Source: Bacteroidaceae bacterium (lineage in GTDB: Bacteria; Bacteroidota; Bacteroidia; Bacteroidales; Muribaculaceae). From it: a stretch of 5,159 nucleotides of DNA. The stretch lies in assembly GCA_021768245.1 (NCBI GenBank), contig JAETNO010000063.1:1-5159 (forward strand), written 5' to 3'. Below are positions 1 to 4,723 of the stretch, in pieces. A program made the position numbers and the translations under genes. Under the pieces are notes generated by a model. That model saw only the letters and a program-made list of their open reading frames with translations. It did not search any database and was not told the origin of the DNA. Position 1 is the stretch's first letter, and each line of letters opens with the position of its first letter.

Positions 1-11
1 GGCCGGTTCCG
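1..11. repeat. Terminal direct repeat, left copy
   Basis: The first 11 bases, GGCCGGTTCCG, are identical to the last 11 bases of the window (5149-5159). An exact 11-base match at both extreme ends is unlikely by chance. It fits a circular molecule of 5148 bp written with a short overlap, or a linear element bounded by a short direct repeat such as an att core or target duplication. The sequence alone does not decide between these. Confidence 0.6.
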
Positions 12-101
12 CTTCCACCCGAATATTATTCCCCGTATAATAATATCAGCATCCGCAAACTCCGTGAGAACCGCGCCCCCAAGGCGCGGCGCGAAAAACA
101 A
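12..101. other. Gene-free end region with two small hairpins
   Basis: I see no gene here. Two potential stems are visible: ATATTATT (23-30) pairing with AATAATAT (39-46), and CCGCGCC (71-77) pairing with GGCGCGG (83-89). This stretch lies beyond the terminator of the leftmost minus-strand unit. If the molecule is circular it joins the region upstream of block R3. Confidence 0.5.
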
Positions 102-133
102 GCGGCCCGGCTGGTTCTAACCAGCCGGGCCGC
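91..133 (-). terminator. Rho-independent terminator of the small membrane protein unit
   Basis: Bases 102-116 pair perfectly with 119-133 (realistically a 14-bp GC-rich stem with a TCTA loop). Read on the minus strand, the stem is followed by TTGTTTTT. It lies 26 bases past the stop codon of the 31-residue ORF, so it ends the leftmost transcription unit. Confidence 0.85.
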
Positions 134-158
134 GATGTTGATGAGTGAAGGGAAGAAA

Positions 159-254
159 TTACAAGAGCCATTTCTTTCCCTTATCTGTCTTGCTCCAAAT
201 TAATATTGCCACTGCAAAAGCAATAATAAAAATAAAAATCCAAAATGCCGCCAT
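159..254 (-). CDS. 31-residue single-pass membrane protein, unknown function
   Basis: ATG at 254 and TAA at 159-161 give a 31-residue protein starting MAAFWIFIFIIAFAVAILIW and ending in a basic tail (SKTDKGKKWLL). Residues 4-20 are almost all hydrophobic and would form one membrane helix with a positively charged, probably cytoplasmic, C-terminus. A good Shine-Dalgarno sequence, AGGAGG at 262-267, sits 7 bases upstream inside the last codons of the preceding gene. The ATG is 2 bases after that gene's stop. This spacing indicates translational coupling with the DUF6722-like protein, and a strong terminator follows. I recognise no family. The RBS, coupling, hydrophobic core and charged tail all argue for a real gene. 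Confidence 0.7.
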   Translation of the reverse strand: MAAFWIFIFIIAFAVAILIWSKTDKGKKWLL

Positions 255-256
255 AC

Positions 257-457
257 TTATTCCTCCTGTGTTTTATTTGTTTCTTTCTGCCGAAGTAACC
301 CCAAGCCAATAAACAAGCAACTCAATGTCGCCCCGATCCCTCCGACATAAACAAGCCATCGCGAATTCTCTATATCACTAATTAAGGCCCCAACGACAAC
401 TGCCGTTAGAAGATATTTGGCAATATCCATGAACCATTTACCCAATTCCTTTCTCAT
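257..457 (-). CDS. Small two-helix membrane protein, DUF6722-like
   Basis: A 66-residue protein starting MRKELGKWFMDIAKYLL. Residues about 13-27 (AKYLLTAVVVGALIS) and 34-55 (WLVYVGGIGATLSCLFIGLG) are two hydrophobic segments separated by a short polar loop; the tail is charged. The start and layout resemble what I recall of DUF6722 proteins, small Bacteroidales membrane proteins of unknown function; this is family recall, not a search. The frame is open up to an ATG at 508, but that ATG lies inside the terminator stem of ssb, and a TATATTTG promoter motif lies between the two, so the start at 457 is preferred. It is coupled to the 31-residue ORF downstream. The two may form a small membrane complex (inference). 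Confidence 0.75.
   Translation of the reverse strand: MRKELGKWFMDIAKYLLTAVVVGALISDIENSRWLVYVGGIGATLSCLFIGLGLLRQKETNKTQEE
262..267 (-). promoter_or_regulatory. Ribosome binding site of the 31-residue ORF
   Basis: AGGAGG on the minus strand, 7 bases from the ATG at 254, in a context where most genes of the window have no close Shine-Dalgarno sequence. It overlaps the last codons of the DUF6722-like gene and is the main support for the small ORF. Confidence 0.75.
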
Positions 458-462
458 AGGTG

Positions 463-470
463 CAAATATA
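463..470 (-). promoter_or_regulatory. Candidate Bacteroidetes -7 element for the DUF6722-like gene
   Basis: TATATTTG on the minus strand matches the Bacteroidetes -7 consensus TAnnTTTG. It lies after the ssb terminator and just before the ATG at 457, so the mRNA would be almost leaderless. No clear -33 TTTG is visible at the expected distance, so the call is tentative. Confidence 0.45.
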
Positions 471-498
471 GCAAATTTTTCACCGAAATAGATAGACT

Positions 499-531
499 TT
501 GAAAACATCGACGGCGCAATGGCCGTCGATG
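499..531 (-). terminator. Rho-independent terminator of ssb
   Basis: CATCGACGGC (506-515) pairs perfectly with GCCGTCGATG (522-531) around a 6-base loop. On the minus strand it is followed by TTTTC. It begins 9 bases after the ssb stop codon, so ssb and the DUF6722-like gene are separate transcription units. Confidence 0.85.
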
Positions 532-540
532 TTCGTAAGG

Positions 541-870
541 TCAGACCTGAAAATTCGTGACCCGATAAATCACACGGGCACGGGGCTTGTTCTCTTTATC
601 CAGCCACGCTTCGACCTTATCATAGGCTTCCACGTAGATAAAACGGCCTTTCTTCAGCAGATTGACGATTCCCTCGGCTGAGTTCTCCGGCTTGACATAG
701 ATTTCGCAATCCGCCCACTGGGCTTCCTTGATCGGGTTGCCCTGTTCGTCTTTGGCATCCGTATCCCGTTCTGCATACGCCACGCTGAACGATACGAATT
801 TGTGACCGCCCTGCCCCTCGCGGCATTCGGCATCCTTACCGAGATTACCGGTAATCGTGATTCTCTTCAT
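541..870 (-). CDS. ssb: Single-stranded DNA-binding protein (SSB), short form
   Basis: A 109-residue OB-fold SSB that would bind single-stranded DNA during replication, repair or conjugative transfer. The N-terminus MKRITITGNLGKDAE is the typical SSB first strand. FVSFSVAYAE (residues 25-34), QWADCEIYV (51-59), LLKKGRFIYVEAYDKVEAW (71-89) and the final RVIYRVTNFQV follow the family pattern. The protein ends right after the OB fold. The acidic, proline/glycine-rich tail of housekeeping SSB that recruits partners is absent, so it is probably an element-encoded accessory SSB. An upstream in-frame ATG at 897 would add nine residues unlike an SSB N-terminus, so 870 is preferred. The unknown 148-residue gene ends 73 bases upstream with no clear terminator between them, so the two may be cotranscribed. 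Confidence 0.88.
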   Translation of the reverse strand: MKRITITGNLGKDAECREGQGGHKFVSFSVAYAERDTDAKDEQGNPIKEAQWADCEIYVKPENSAEGIVNLLKKGRFIYVEAYDKVEAWLDKENKPRARVIYRVTNFQV

Positions 871-943
871 AGAAATTTGAACGATTGACCTATACATCGT
901 GAGGTTCTGCGAGGCACTGCACCTCTAATTTACATAAAATATT

Positions 944-1390
944 TTAGTTATTAATGACAATTCCGGTCGTTTTGTCTATCAATTGATAATTTGTGAAAGC
1001 CGCATTATCGCTGCTTTCAAATTTCAGATAAACCCAATCAACCCATATTATCGCATGGTTGTAGCACTCACACTTCTCAGTCAAGACGATCGTTTTATTT
1101 TGCGCCGGGTATTTTTTCGTGAGCGTTACGCGCGCCTGTATCTCGTGTGGTGCGTCGGAAGCGAAATAATCGAAATATAGGAGCTGGGTGCCGTTCTCGT
1201 CATCCAGCGAAAACCAAGACACATAACACAAGCCTTTGATCCCTGCGACATAATTGTAGCGCTCAAGCGCTTTATTCAGCCAAGCATGGGCGGCTTTCTC
1301 GTCGGGGACCTCCTTTTGTAATAACACTTGGTTACACATCTTGTCGGTGTAGGTTTTCGTAAGACAGACTGTTGCTAAATAAGTTTTCAT
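944..1390 (-). CDS. Hypothetical protein, 148 residues
   Basis: The protein starts MKTYLATVCLTKTYTDKMCN and I do not recognise it. It has no signal peptide or membrane segment, so it is probably a cytoplasmic globular protein. It is rich in aromatic residues, has scattered cysteines (including CECYNH near residue 108) and alternating hydrophobic patterns such as LCYVSWFSL and QLLYFDYF that suggest beta strands. The start at 1390 is the only early ATG. The sequence before it is AT-rich without a Shine-Dalgarno sequence, as is common in Bacteroidetes. Upstream lies a strongly folded leader (1422-1472). Downstream is ssb. Function unknown; an accessory gene of the element by position only. Confidence 0.7.
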   Translation of the reverse strand: MKTYLATVCLTKTYTDKMCNQVLLQKEVPDEKAAHAWLNKALERYNYVAGIKGLCYVSWFSLDDENGTQLLYFDYFASDAPHEIQARVTLTKKYPAQNKTIVLTEKCECYNHAIIWVDWVYLKFESSDNAAFTNYQLIDKTTGIVINN

Positions 1391-1421
1391 AATTGTAAAA
1401 TTTTAAAAGGTTAAATAGTGT

Positions 1422-1472
1422 GCTCCGCTGGGGCTTCGCTCCCCGCCATCCGCCGATCACATCGAGCGGAGC
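1422..1472. other. Compact three-way-junction fold upstream of the 148-residue gene
   Basis: GCTCCGCT (1422-1429) pairs perfectly with AGCGGAGC (1465-1472). The enclosed bases form two further hairpins: GGGG (1430-1433) with CCCC (1441-1444), and CGAT (1454-1457) with ATCG (1461-1464), the last abutting the outer stem. Read on the minus strand it would sit in the 5' leader of the gene starting at 1390. It could be a regulatory RNA fold or a DNA structure. It resembles no riboswitch I know. Confidence 0.45.
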
Positions 1473-1554
1473 TGGTTAATACGTCAAAGAACTTTATTGC
1501 TGAAATCTCGCTAACATCCTCGTCACGCCCTTTATCCTTTCTATCAAACATATC

Positions 1555-1786
1555 ATTTTCTCGAAGGTTTGCCGGGCTGTGGTTTCCCAGCCGACGGATG
1601 TTTTCAAGATTTCAAAGAACGAGGGGTCATCCCCTTACACGTTGCCTTCAGAGCCTTTCTGATACTCGTATCGAACACTGACATTTTGAAATAAAAATGG
1701 AGCGGCCGCCCGTTCCTCTGGAATGGGCATAGGCGGTCGCTCTCTACCGCTAAACCGGCGCAAGGGTTCCGGGAAATATTTTTGAA
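1555..1786 (-). repeat. Left arm of a long imperfect inverted repeat
   Basis: Read on the minus strand, this arm aligns with 1856-2024 read on the plus strand. Shared exact segments include 21 bases (1632-1652 with 1925-1945), GAAATCTTGAA (1603-1613 with 1966-1976) and GAAACCACAGCCCGG (1572-1586 with 1991-2005). An AAAATATTTC core lies near the inner ends. This arm carries about 65 extra bases (around 1690-1755) relative to the other. The arms are head to head around a centre of about 70 bases that itself holds a CCCCGGC/GCCGGGG-type hairpin (about 1804-1819). Confidence 0.75.
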
Positions 1787-1841
1787 AAAATTTCTTCAGC
1801 GTGCCCCGGCCTGCCGGGGTAAATTTTTTCATCATAAACAT
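1635..1841 (-). CDS. Doubtful 68-residue basic ORF within the inverted repeat
   Basis: From ATG 1841 (alternatives at 1835 and 1832) the minus strand encodes a basic peptide that begins MFMMKKFTPAGRGTLKKFFQ and ends SEGNV before a TAA. The matching right arm on the plus strand also reads SEGNV and TAA in one frame (stop 1940-1942) but has no usable start: the nearest in-frame ATG leaves only 15 codons. The arms differ by insertions that shift frame, which speaks against conserved coding. I list it as possible because the shared end includes an in-register stop. A structured RNA, or decayed gene copies, explain it about as well. Confidence 0.2.
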   Translation of the reverse strand: MFMMKKFTPAGRGTLKKFFQKYFPEPLRRFSGRERPPMPIPEERAAAPFLFQNVSVRYEYQKGSEGNV

Positions 1842-1855
1842 AGTTCCCGAAAGGA

Positions 1856-2024
1856 CTCCTAAGAAAATATTTCGCGGGTTCATTGCCCGGCAAAATGCAG
1901 TGTTCGTACTTTGTATCAGAATGGTCTGAAGGCAACGTGTAAGGGATGAGACCCGTCAGGTCGCAGAAATCTTGAATTCAGCCGGAGTGCGAAACCACAG
2001 CCCGGTCAGACCCAGAGAGAAAAT
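1856..2024 (+). repeat. Right arm of the long imperfect inverted repeat
   Basis: This is the plus-strand counterpart of 1555-1786, starting at AAGAAAATATTTC and ending in GAGAAAAT just before the TACCGCTCTCCC box. It contains GGGATGAGACCC (1943-1954), a potential small hairpin matched by GGGGTCATCCCC (1623-1634) in the other arm. The loop bases differ while the pairing segment is kept. The pair could be a MITE-like remnant, a cruciform or origin-like palindrome, or two divergent copies of an RNA gene. Confidence 0.75.
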
Positions 2025-2140
2025 ACCGCTCTCCCTCGCAACGCGAGGGGTGCCCTGCCGCGACGTGGAGAAACGAACGACTTGCAGGGCGTTGCAAGTC
2101 GTTCGTTTTAGGAGCGACCAATGCCCCGCCTGCGGGGCAT
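2024..2140. other. TACCGCTCTCCC box followed by a hairpin series
   Basis: The 12-base box TACCGCTCTCCC (2024-2035) is identical to 3619-3630 in R2 and 4986-4997 in R3. As there, it leads into hairpins. CCCTCGC (2033-2039) pairs with GCGAGGG (2043-2049). A perfect 16-bp stem follows (2071-2086 with 2093-2108, 6-base loop). ATGCCCCGC (2121-2129) pairs with GCGGGGCAT (2132-2140). None is followed by a convincing T-run on the plus strand, so they are not obvious terminators. With the terminator at 2164-2187 they make about 150 bases of nearly continuous secondary structure. This looks like a structured RNA or a single-strand DNA signal (inference). Confidence 0.55.
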
Positions 2141-2157
2141 GGTATGAAATTACGAGC

Positions 2158-2187
2158 AAAAAAAGAGAGCCGGCGAACCGGCCCTCT
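2158..2187 (-). terminator. Terminator of the 142-residue gene
   Basis: AGAG-A-GCCGG (2164-2173) pairs with CCGGC-C-CTCT (2178-2187) with one A·C mismatch and a CGAA loop. Seven A residues (2158-2164) give a U-run on the minus strand. It starts just past the stop codon at 2191-2193. Confidence 0.8.
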
Positions 2188-2190
2188 ACA

Positions 2191-2619
2191 TTACCTTTTG
2201 GAAAATAATGTCTTCAACTTGATCTCGGCGGCCACTTCCGGACACACTTTTGCCATACGTCCAATTTTTTGAGTCTGATTTTCGTTAGGCGTACATTTAC
2301 GCAACCAACGTACGATGTCATCGGAATAGTTTTCCGTCACTTCAACCAGCTGGTCGATTATTTCTGACAATTTGCAGGCAGAAATATATTCGACCGATTC
2401 GACAACTTCACCACTCTCATCGATAAGTTCAATGTCGAAATAACCATCCAAAGAATTGGGGAAAATCACAACGGCTCCCTGATGTTTGAACCCACTGACC
2501 TTGAGTATAAAAGCCTTCCGACCAGCAAGGGTGCCACCAGCACCGCAGGTCACATTCCAACTCATGAGATTCAACGGTTTTTCAGCGAGAATCGACATAA
2601 TTAAATCTGATGTAGACAT
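2191..2619 (-). CDS. Hypothetical protein, 142 residues
   Basis: The protein starts MSTSDLIMSILAEKPLNLMS. The segment LNLMSWNVTCGAGG, then KAFILKVSGFKHQGAVVIF (about residues 35-53) and YFDIELIDESGEVV (about 60-73), reads as a beta-rich N-terminal domain. SACKLSEIIDQLVEVTENY then suggests a helix, and the tail is basic. The LMSW...F.V.GFKHQG pattern reminds me of uncharacterised proteins in Bacteroidales conjugative elements, but I cannot name a family. There are no membrane segments or enzyme motifs. It is a single-gene unit: block R1 ends 3 bases before the ATG and a terminator follows the stop. The AGGAGG in R1 is 19 bases from the ATG, too far for ordinary initiation. Confidence 0.75.
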   Translation of the reverse strand: MSTSDLIMSILAEKPLNLMSWNVTCGAGGTLAGRKAFILKVSGFKHQGAVVIFPNSLDGYFDIELIDESGEVVESVEYISACKLSEIIDQLVEVTENYSDDIVRWLRKCTPNENQTQKIGRMAKVCPEVAAEIKLKTLFSKR

Positions 2620-2622
2620 AGC

Positions 2623-2900
2623 TTTTTGCAGACTTTATCCTCCTGCGCCGGAGTTCTACGCTGCCGAAACACTCGGAACAGCGATGCGGCCCCAGCCGAT
2701 CACGGCGACTGCCCGAAGGCAAGGACACGCAAGGAAATATTTACCGACGGCGCAGCCGGAGGGCGCTGCGCGCGGATCAATATTTCCGCAGCGTGCACGC
2801 GGGCGGCCGAGGCATCATGCCGAGGCCGATCCGCGAGTTCAGGGGGCTGCGGCCGGGTCGCCCTGACGGCAGGCGAAGTCTGCCGGGCGGCCGGCTGCCC
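2623..2900. repeat. GC-rich repeat block R1, shortened copy
   Basis: R1 matches R2 and R3 from TTTGCAG through the near-gene segment containing CCTCCTGCGCCGGAGTTCTA and AACACTCGGAACAGCGATGCG. It shares GATCACGGCGACTGCCCGAA with R3 only. Its far end, GCGAGTTCAGGGGGCTGCG onward, is shared with R2. About 120 bases present in R2/R3, including the plus-strand TAnnTTTG and the TACCGCTCTCCC box, are missing. GGAAATATT (2733-2741) pairs with AATATTTCC (2779-2787), enclosing GCGCAGC/GCTGCGC. It lies directly upstream of the 142-residue gene, so it is probably its 5' regulatory region. Confidence 0.85.
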
Positions 2901-2917
2901 TACCGGCAAAGGAATTC

Positions 2918-2935
2918 TTTGTGATGAATCACAAA
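2918..2935. promoter_or_regulatory. Perfect palindrome, operator-like
   Basis: TTTGTGAT, a 2-base centre, then ATCACAAA: an 8-bp perfect inverted repeat between the terminator at 2963-2992 and block R1. On the minus strand it offers a TTTG followed 17 bases later by TTCCTTTG, a poor TAnnTTTG match, so it may overlap the promoter of the 142-residue gene. No similar palindrome is seen before R2 or R3. The regulator is unknown. Confidence 0.4.
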
Positions 2936-2962
2936 CTTTCCCCTTGCAGGTGAACGGAACAG

Positions 2963-2992
2963 AAAAAAGCCCCGGAGTTTCTACTCCGGGGC
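2963..2992 (-). terminator. Terminator of the DUF2693-like gene
   Basis: A perfect 10-bp stem (2969-2978 with 2983-2992) with a TTCT loop and six A residues (2963-2968), which give a U-run on the minus strand. It begins 6 bases after the stop codon at 2999-3001. Confidence 0.88.
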
Positions 2993-2998
2993 AACAAG

Positions 2999-3364
2999 TT
3001 ACGGAAGCTCGTGAATTGTAATGAAATTCTCAGGGCAGAAGCAACGCCAGGCATTCCGCTCAAGGTCGAAATAATGCACACAGTCGTTTGTCGAACGGCT
3101 GCGGGATTTACTTCCGGCCCGGTACTCTTCCAGCAAGCAGGGCTTCAGTGTCCCGAAAGCCTCCCGGAGTGTCCCGTCCTGTTTGCGGTAACTGAACCTC
3201 ACGGCCCGGTTACGCAACTGGATCAGGAGATTATCCAGTTCGTCCGTTTGCTGTAACGCTTCGTTGACTGCGTTTTCGACATCCAATCGCAAGGGCCAGT
3301 GCGGTAAATTGTACTTGCCCCGCAGTTTCTTCGTGAGAATCCGAATTAAACGCTCGTTATCCAT
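2999..3364 (-). CDS. DUF2693/WYL_2-like SH3-barrel protein
   Basis: The 121-residue protein starts MDNERLIRILTKKLRGKYN. The first 50 residues look helical (DVENAVNEALQQTDELDNLL). The C-terminal half, VRFSYRKQDGTLREAFGTLK (about residues 55-74) followed by NDCVHYFDLERNAWRCFCPENFI (about 93-115), fits the pattern I associate with the DUF2693 (WYL_2) family, a small SH3-like beta-barrel common in Bacteroidales mobile DNA and of unknown biochemical role. Assignment is by recalled motif, not by search. Missing from it are membrane segments and catalytic motifs. It is a single-gene unit between block R2 and its own terminator. Confidence 0.72.
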   Translation of the reverse strand: MDNERLIRILTKKLRGKYNLPHWPLRLDVENAVNEALQQTDELDNLLIQLRNRAVRFSYRKQDGTLREAFGTLKPCLLEEYRAGSKSRSRSTNDCVHYFDLERNAWRCFCPENFITIHELP

Positions 3365-3367
3365 AAC

Positions 3368-3770
3368 TTTTTTGCAGACTTTATCCTCCTGCGCCGGAGT
3401 TCTAATGCTGCCGAAACACTCGGAACAGCGATGCGAGCGCAGCCGGTCTCGGTGACATCAGGTAGGAGCCGGAAGAAAAATTTGCCGACGGCTCGCCGGA
3501 GGGCGAAGCGGACAAATTATTTGCACCGGACGCTTGCGCGGCAGGCCCCCACGGCCTGCCGTCCGTACCGTTGTCACCGCGACTTCGGCTACCTTTGCGT
3601 CGTGTTGTGAGTGAGCACTACCGCTCTCCCCCATCCGCCAAGGGAGCTTGCCGACCGTGACGGATGCGAGCGGGCCGGGCGGCATCGTCGCCCGGAGGCG
3701 CGAGTTCAGGGGGCTGCGACCGGGTCGCCGCGAACGGCAGGCGAAGTCTGCCGGCGGCCGGTTGCCGTTG
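3368..3770. repeat. GC-rich repeat block R2, full-length copy
   Basis: This is the longest copy. Moving away from the gene it holds, in order: the common near-gene segment; a stretch diverged from R1/R3 (about 3442-3476); the stem AATTTG (3479-3484) with CAAATT (3513-3518); a perfect 9-bp hairpin (3539-3547 with 3553-3561); plus-strand TACCTTTG; the TACCGCTCTCCC box (3619-3630); the stem CATCCG (3632-3637) with CGGATG (3661-3666); the hairpin CCGGGCG (3675-3681) with CGCCCGG (3689-3695); and the far segment shared with R1. A line I counted (3541-3600) is about 68% GC, against 40-50% in the genes sampled. It ends 3 bases from the start of the DUF2693-like gene. Confidence 0.88.
3590..3597 (+). 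promoter_or_regulatory. Candidate plus-strand -7 element in R2
   Basis: TACCTTTG, followed by C, matches TAnnTTTG. The R3 equivalent is TAACTTTG, so the variable positions differ while the consensus is kept. A TTG lies 16 bases upstream, shorter than the usual -33/-7 spacing. A transcript would run away from the DUF2693-like gene through the box and hairpins to the terminator stem at 3795-3822. No ORF follows, so any product would be noncoding. Confidence 0.4.
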
Positions 3771-3786
3771 CGGGATTTCTTCGAGC

Positions 3787-3822
3787 AAAAAAAAGAGAAG
3801 CCCGCCTCCCGGCGGGCTTCTC
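3787..3822 (-). terminator. Terminator of the methylase-like gene
   Basis: A perfect 12-bp stem (3795-3806 with 3811-3822) with a TCCC loop and eight A residues at 3787-3794 (U-run on the minus strand). It lies 2 bases beyond the stop codon at 3825-3827 and could also stall plus-strand transcripts arriving from R2. Confidence 0.92.
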
Positions 3823-3824
3823 GA

Positions 3825-4598
3825 TCAGAAGAGGTTGAGTTGCACGATCTGCGATGCTTCAGCAGCCGGTGACTCTGAAGTTTTGGTGGTGTCGACCTTT
3901 ATGCGGCGGCTCTCCCAGACGGCATAGCACAGCGTGTCCTCCCACTCCATTTTGGAAACTTCAGGGATACCCAGAAGATCCGGACGCGGCCGGACACGCC
4001 AAGCTCCATAGAAGTGATCTTTGGTCGGCATAAGCGAATCATGCCAGATAACTTCGCCGTTCACGCCATGCAGGATGAAGTTGCAGACGGTCATAAGGGC
4101 ACAGGTTCGGTCAATGTCCTCGCCACAGCAGTAGTTACCAGGGAATTTCGCATGGACGGCAATAAGAAACCGACCGCTGCCGCAGGCAGGATCGCCGAAA
4201 TTCAACCCTTTCCCAGTCAAATCCCGTCCATCACTATTTATTGAAACCATTAAATCAACAATATTCTCTGGAGTAAAAAACTGGCCGGCGTTTGCACGCC
4301 GGCCATGTGAGGCAATTTGAGTTTCATAAAGATTCCCGAAGGGGTCGTACCACTCCCCGTCGTCGCGTACCTTCTTGTTCATCAGGAGTACTATCTCCTG
4401 AAAAAGCTCGAAGAAACGCTTGCGGATCTCCGGGTCTTTATATCGGCCGTGAGGCTTCCAGGGATTGTCGAAGCTGAACAGGTCAATGATGAAGGTCAAC
4501 ATATCGTCAAACACCTTGCTGTCGTCTTGGCCATAGGCAAGTGCCGAGAACTTATCCTCAAACGCCTTGTACTCGGCCGGAATCTGGATCTTAGACAT
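3825..4598 (-). CDS. N-6 adenine DNA methylase-like protein, likely catalytically altered, with a sliding-clamp motif
   Basis: A 257-residue protein of the HsdM-like N-6 adenine methylase fold, which transfers methyl groups from S-adenosylmethionine to adenine in DNA. Visible are a helical N-terminus (1-95), GQFFTPENIVDLM (105-117, the HsdM GQFFTP motif), DPACGSGRFLIA (136-147, SAM-binding motif I) and GEDID (159-163, the acidic position after strand 2). I find no catalytic (N/D)PP(F/Y/W) motif anywhere. The chain is far shorter than a full HsdM and no specificity subunit is nearby. It ends in QLNLF (253-257), which matches the QL(S/D)LF beta-clamp-binding pentapeptide. It may thus bind SAM and the replication clamp without methylating (inference). 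The start at 4598 is set by AAAGGAGGTG just upstream; an in-frame ATG at 4694 would overlap the neighbouring ORF. It follows a 42-residue ORF with an 8-base overlap. Confidence 0.85.
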   Translation of the reverse strand: MSKIQIPAEYKAFEDKFSALAYGQDDSKVFDDMLTFIIDLFSFDNPWKPHGRYKDPEIRKRFFELFQEIVLLMNKKVRDDGEWYDPFGNLYETQIASHGRRANAGQFFTPENIVDLMVSINSDGRDLTGKGLNFGDPACGSGRFLIAVHAKFPGNYCCGEDIDRTCALMTVCNFILHGVNGEVIWHDSLMPTKDHFYGAWRVRPRPDLLGIPEVSKMEWEDTLCYAVWESRRIKVDTTKTSESPAAEASQIVQLNLF

Positions 4599-4719
4599 GA
4601 TACACCTCCTTTCCGGGCAGTTTGATCTCACCGTCTTCCTGATTTTGGGCCGTGACAGTGAAGTGTCTGCGTTCCCAGCTTGTGCATAGCACATCCTGAT
4701 AAAATTTGTAAATTGGCAT
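4591..4719 (-). CDS. Small ORF, 42 residues, possibly DpnD/PcfM-like and truncated
   Basis: The ORF starts MPIYKFYQDVLCTSWERRHF and continues TVTAQNQEDGEIKLPGKEVYHV. The pattern of a short N-terminal strand, then W.R..F.V.A.N.E., is like the N-terminus of DpnD/PcfM-like small proteins from mobile elements. The expected helix after AQNQED is absent, so it may be truncated or frameshifted (weak recall, not a search). The start at 4719 lies at the same place relative to block R3 as the other genes do to R1 and R2. Its TAA overlaps the methylase ATG (8-base overlap), which suggests coupled translation. A longer frame to 4806 would run into the repeat block and is disfavoured. Function unknown. 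Confidence 0.5.
   Translation of the reverse strand: MPIYKFYQDVLCTSWERRHFTVTAQNQEDGEIKLPGKEVYHV
4603..4612 (-). promoter_or_regulatory. Ribosome binding site of the methylase-like gene
   Basis: AAAGGAGGTG on the minus strand, 4 bases from the ATG at 4598, inside the 3' end of the 42-residue ORF. It fixes the methylase start and is one of only two close Shine-Dalgarno sequences in the window. Both belong to second genes of coupled pairs. Confidence 0.85.
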
Positions 4720-4723
4720 AAAA

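Noticed and set aside
257..508. Longer DUF6722-like reading from the ATG at 508
   Set aside because: That ATG is inside the ssb terminator stem and precedes the TATATTTG promoter motif, so the message would not contain it.
541..897. Longer ssb reading from the ATG at 897
   Set aside because: The nine extra residues do not resemble an SSB N-terminus, while MKRITITGNLG at 870 does.
901..925. GAGGT...ACCTC stem between the 148-residue gene and ssb as a terminator
   Set aside because: The stem is only 5 bp with a 15-base loop and there is no U-run, so readthrough into ssb is more likely.
1418..1681. Plus-strand ORF across the folded leader and left arm
   Set aside because: Low-complexity Ser/Arg composition typical of a shadow frame. 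It covers structured noncoding sequence and has no promoter or RBS.
1555..2024. Retron or group II intron interpretation of the inverted repeat
   Set aside because: There is no reverse transcriptase in the window and I see no group II domain V-like sequence.
1972..2208. Plus-strand ORF through the hairpin region
   Set aside because: It is a translation of inverted-repeat arm, hairpins and terminator, and runs past the end of the opposite gene. It has no RBS.
3458..3685. Minus-strand ORFs inside R2 and R3 (also 4890-5123) with similar segments such as DAKLADIA and DAKVAEVA
   Set aside because: The two copies share a short similar reading, but the frames diverge on both sides. The differences include compensating stem changes better explained by structure, and R1 lacks the segment.
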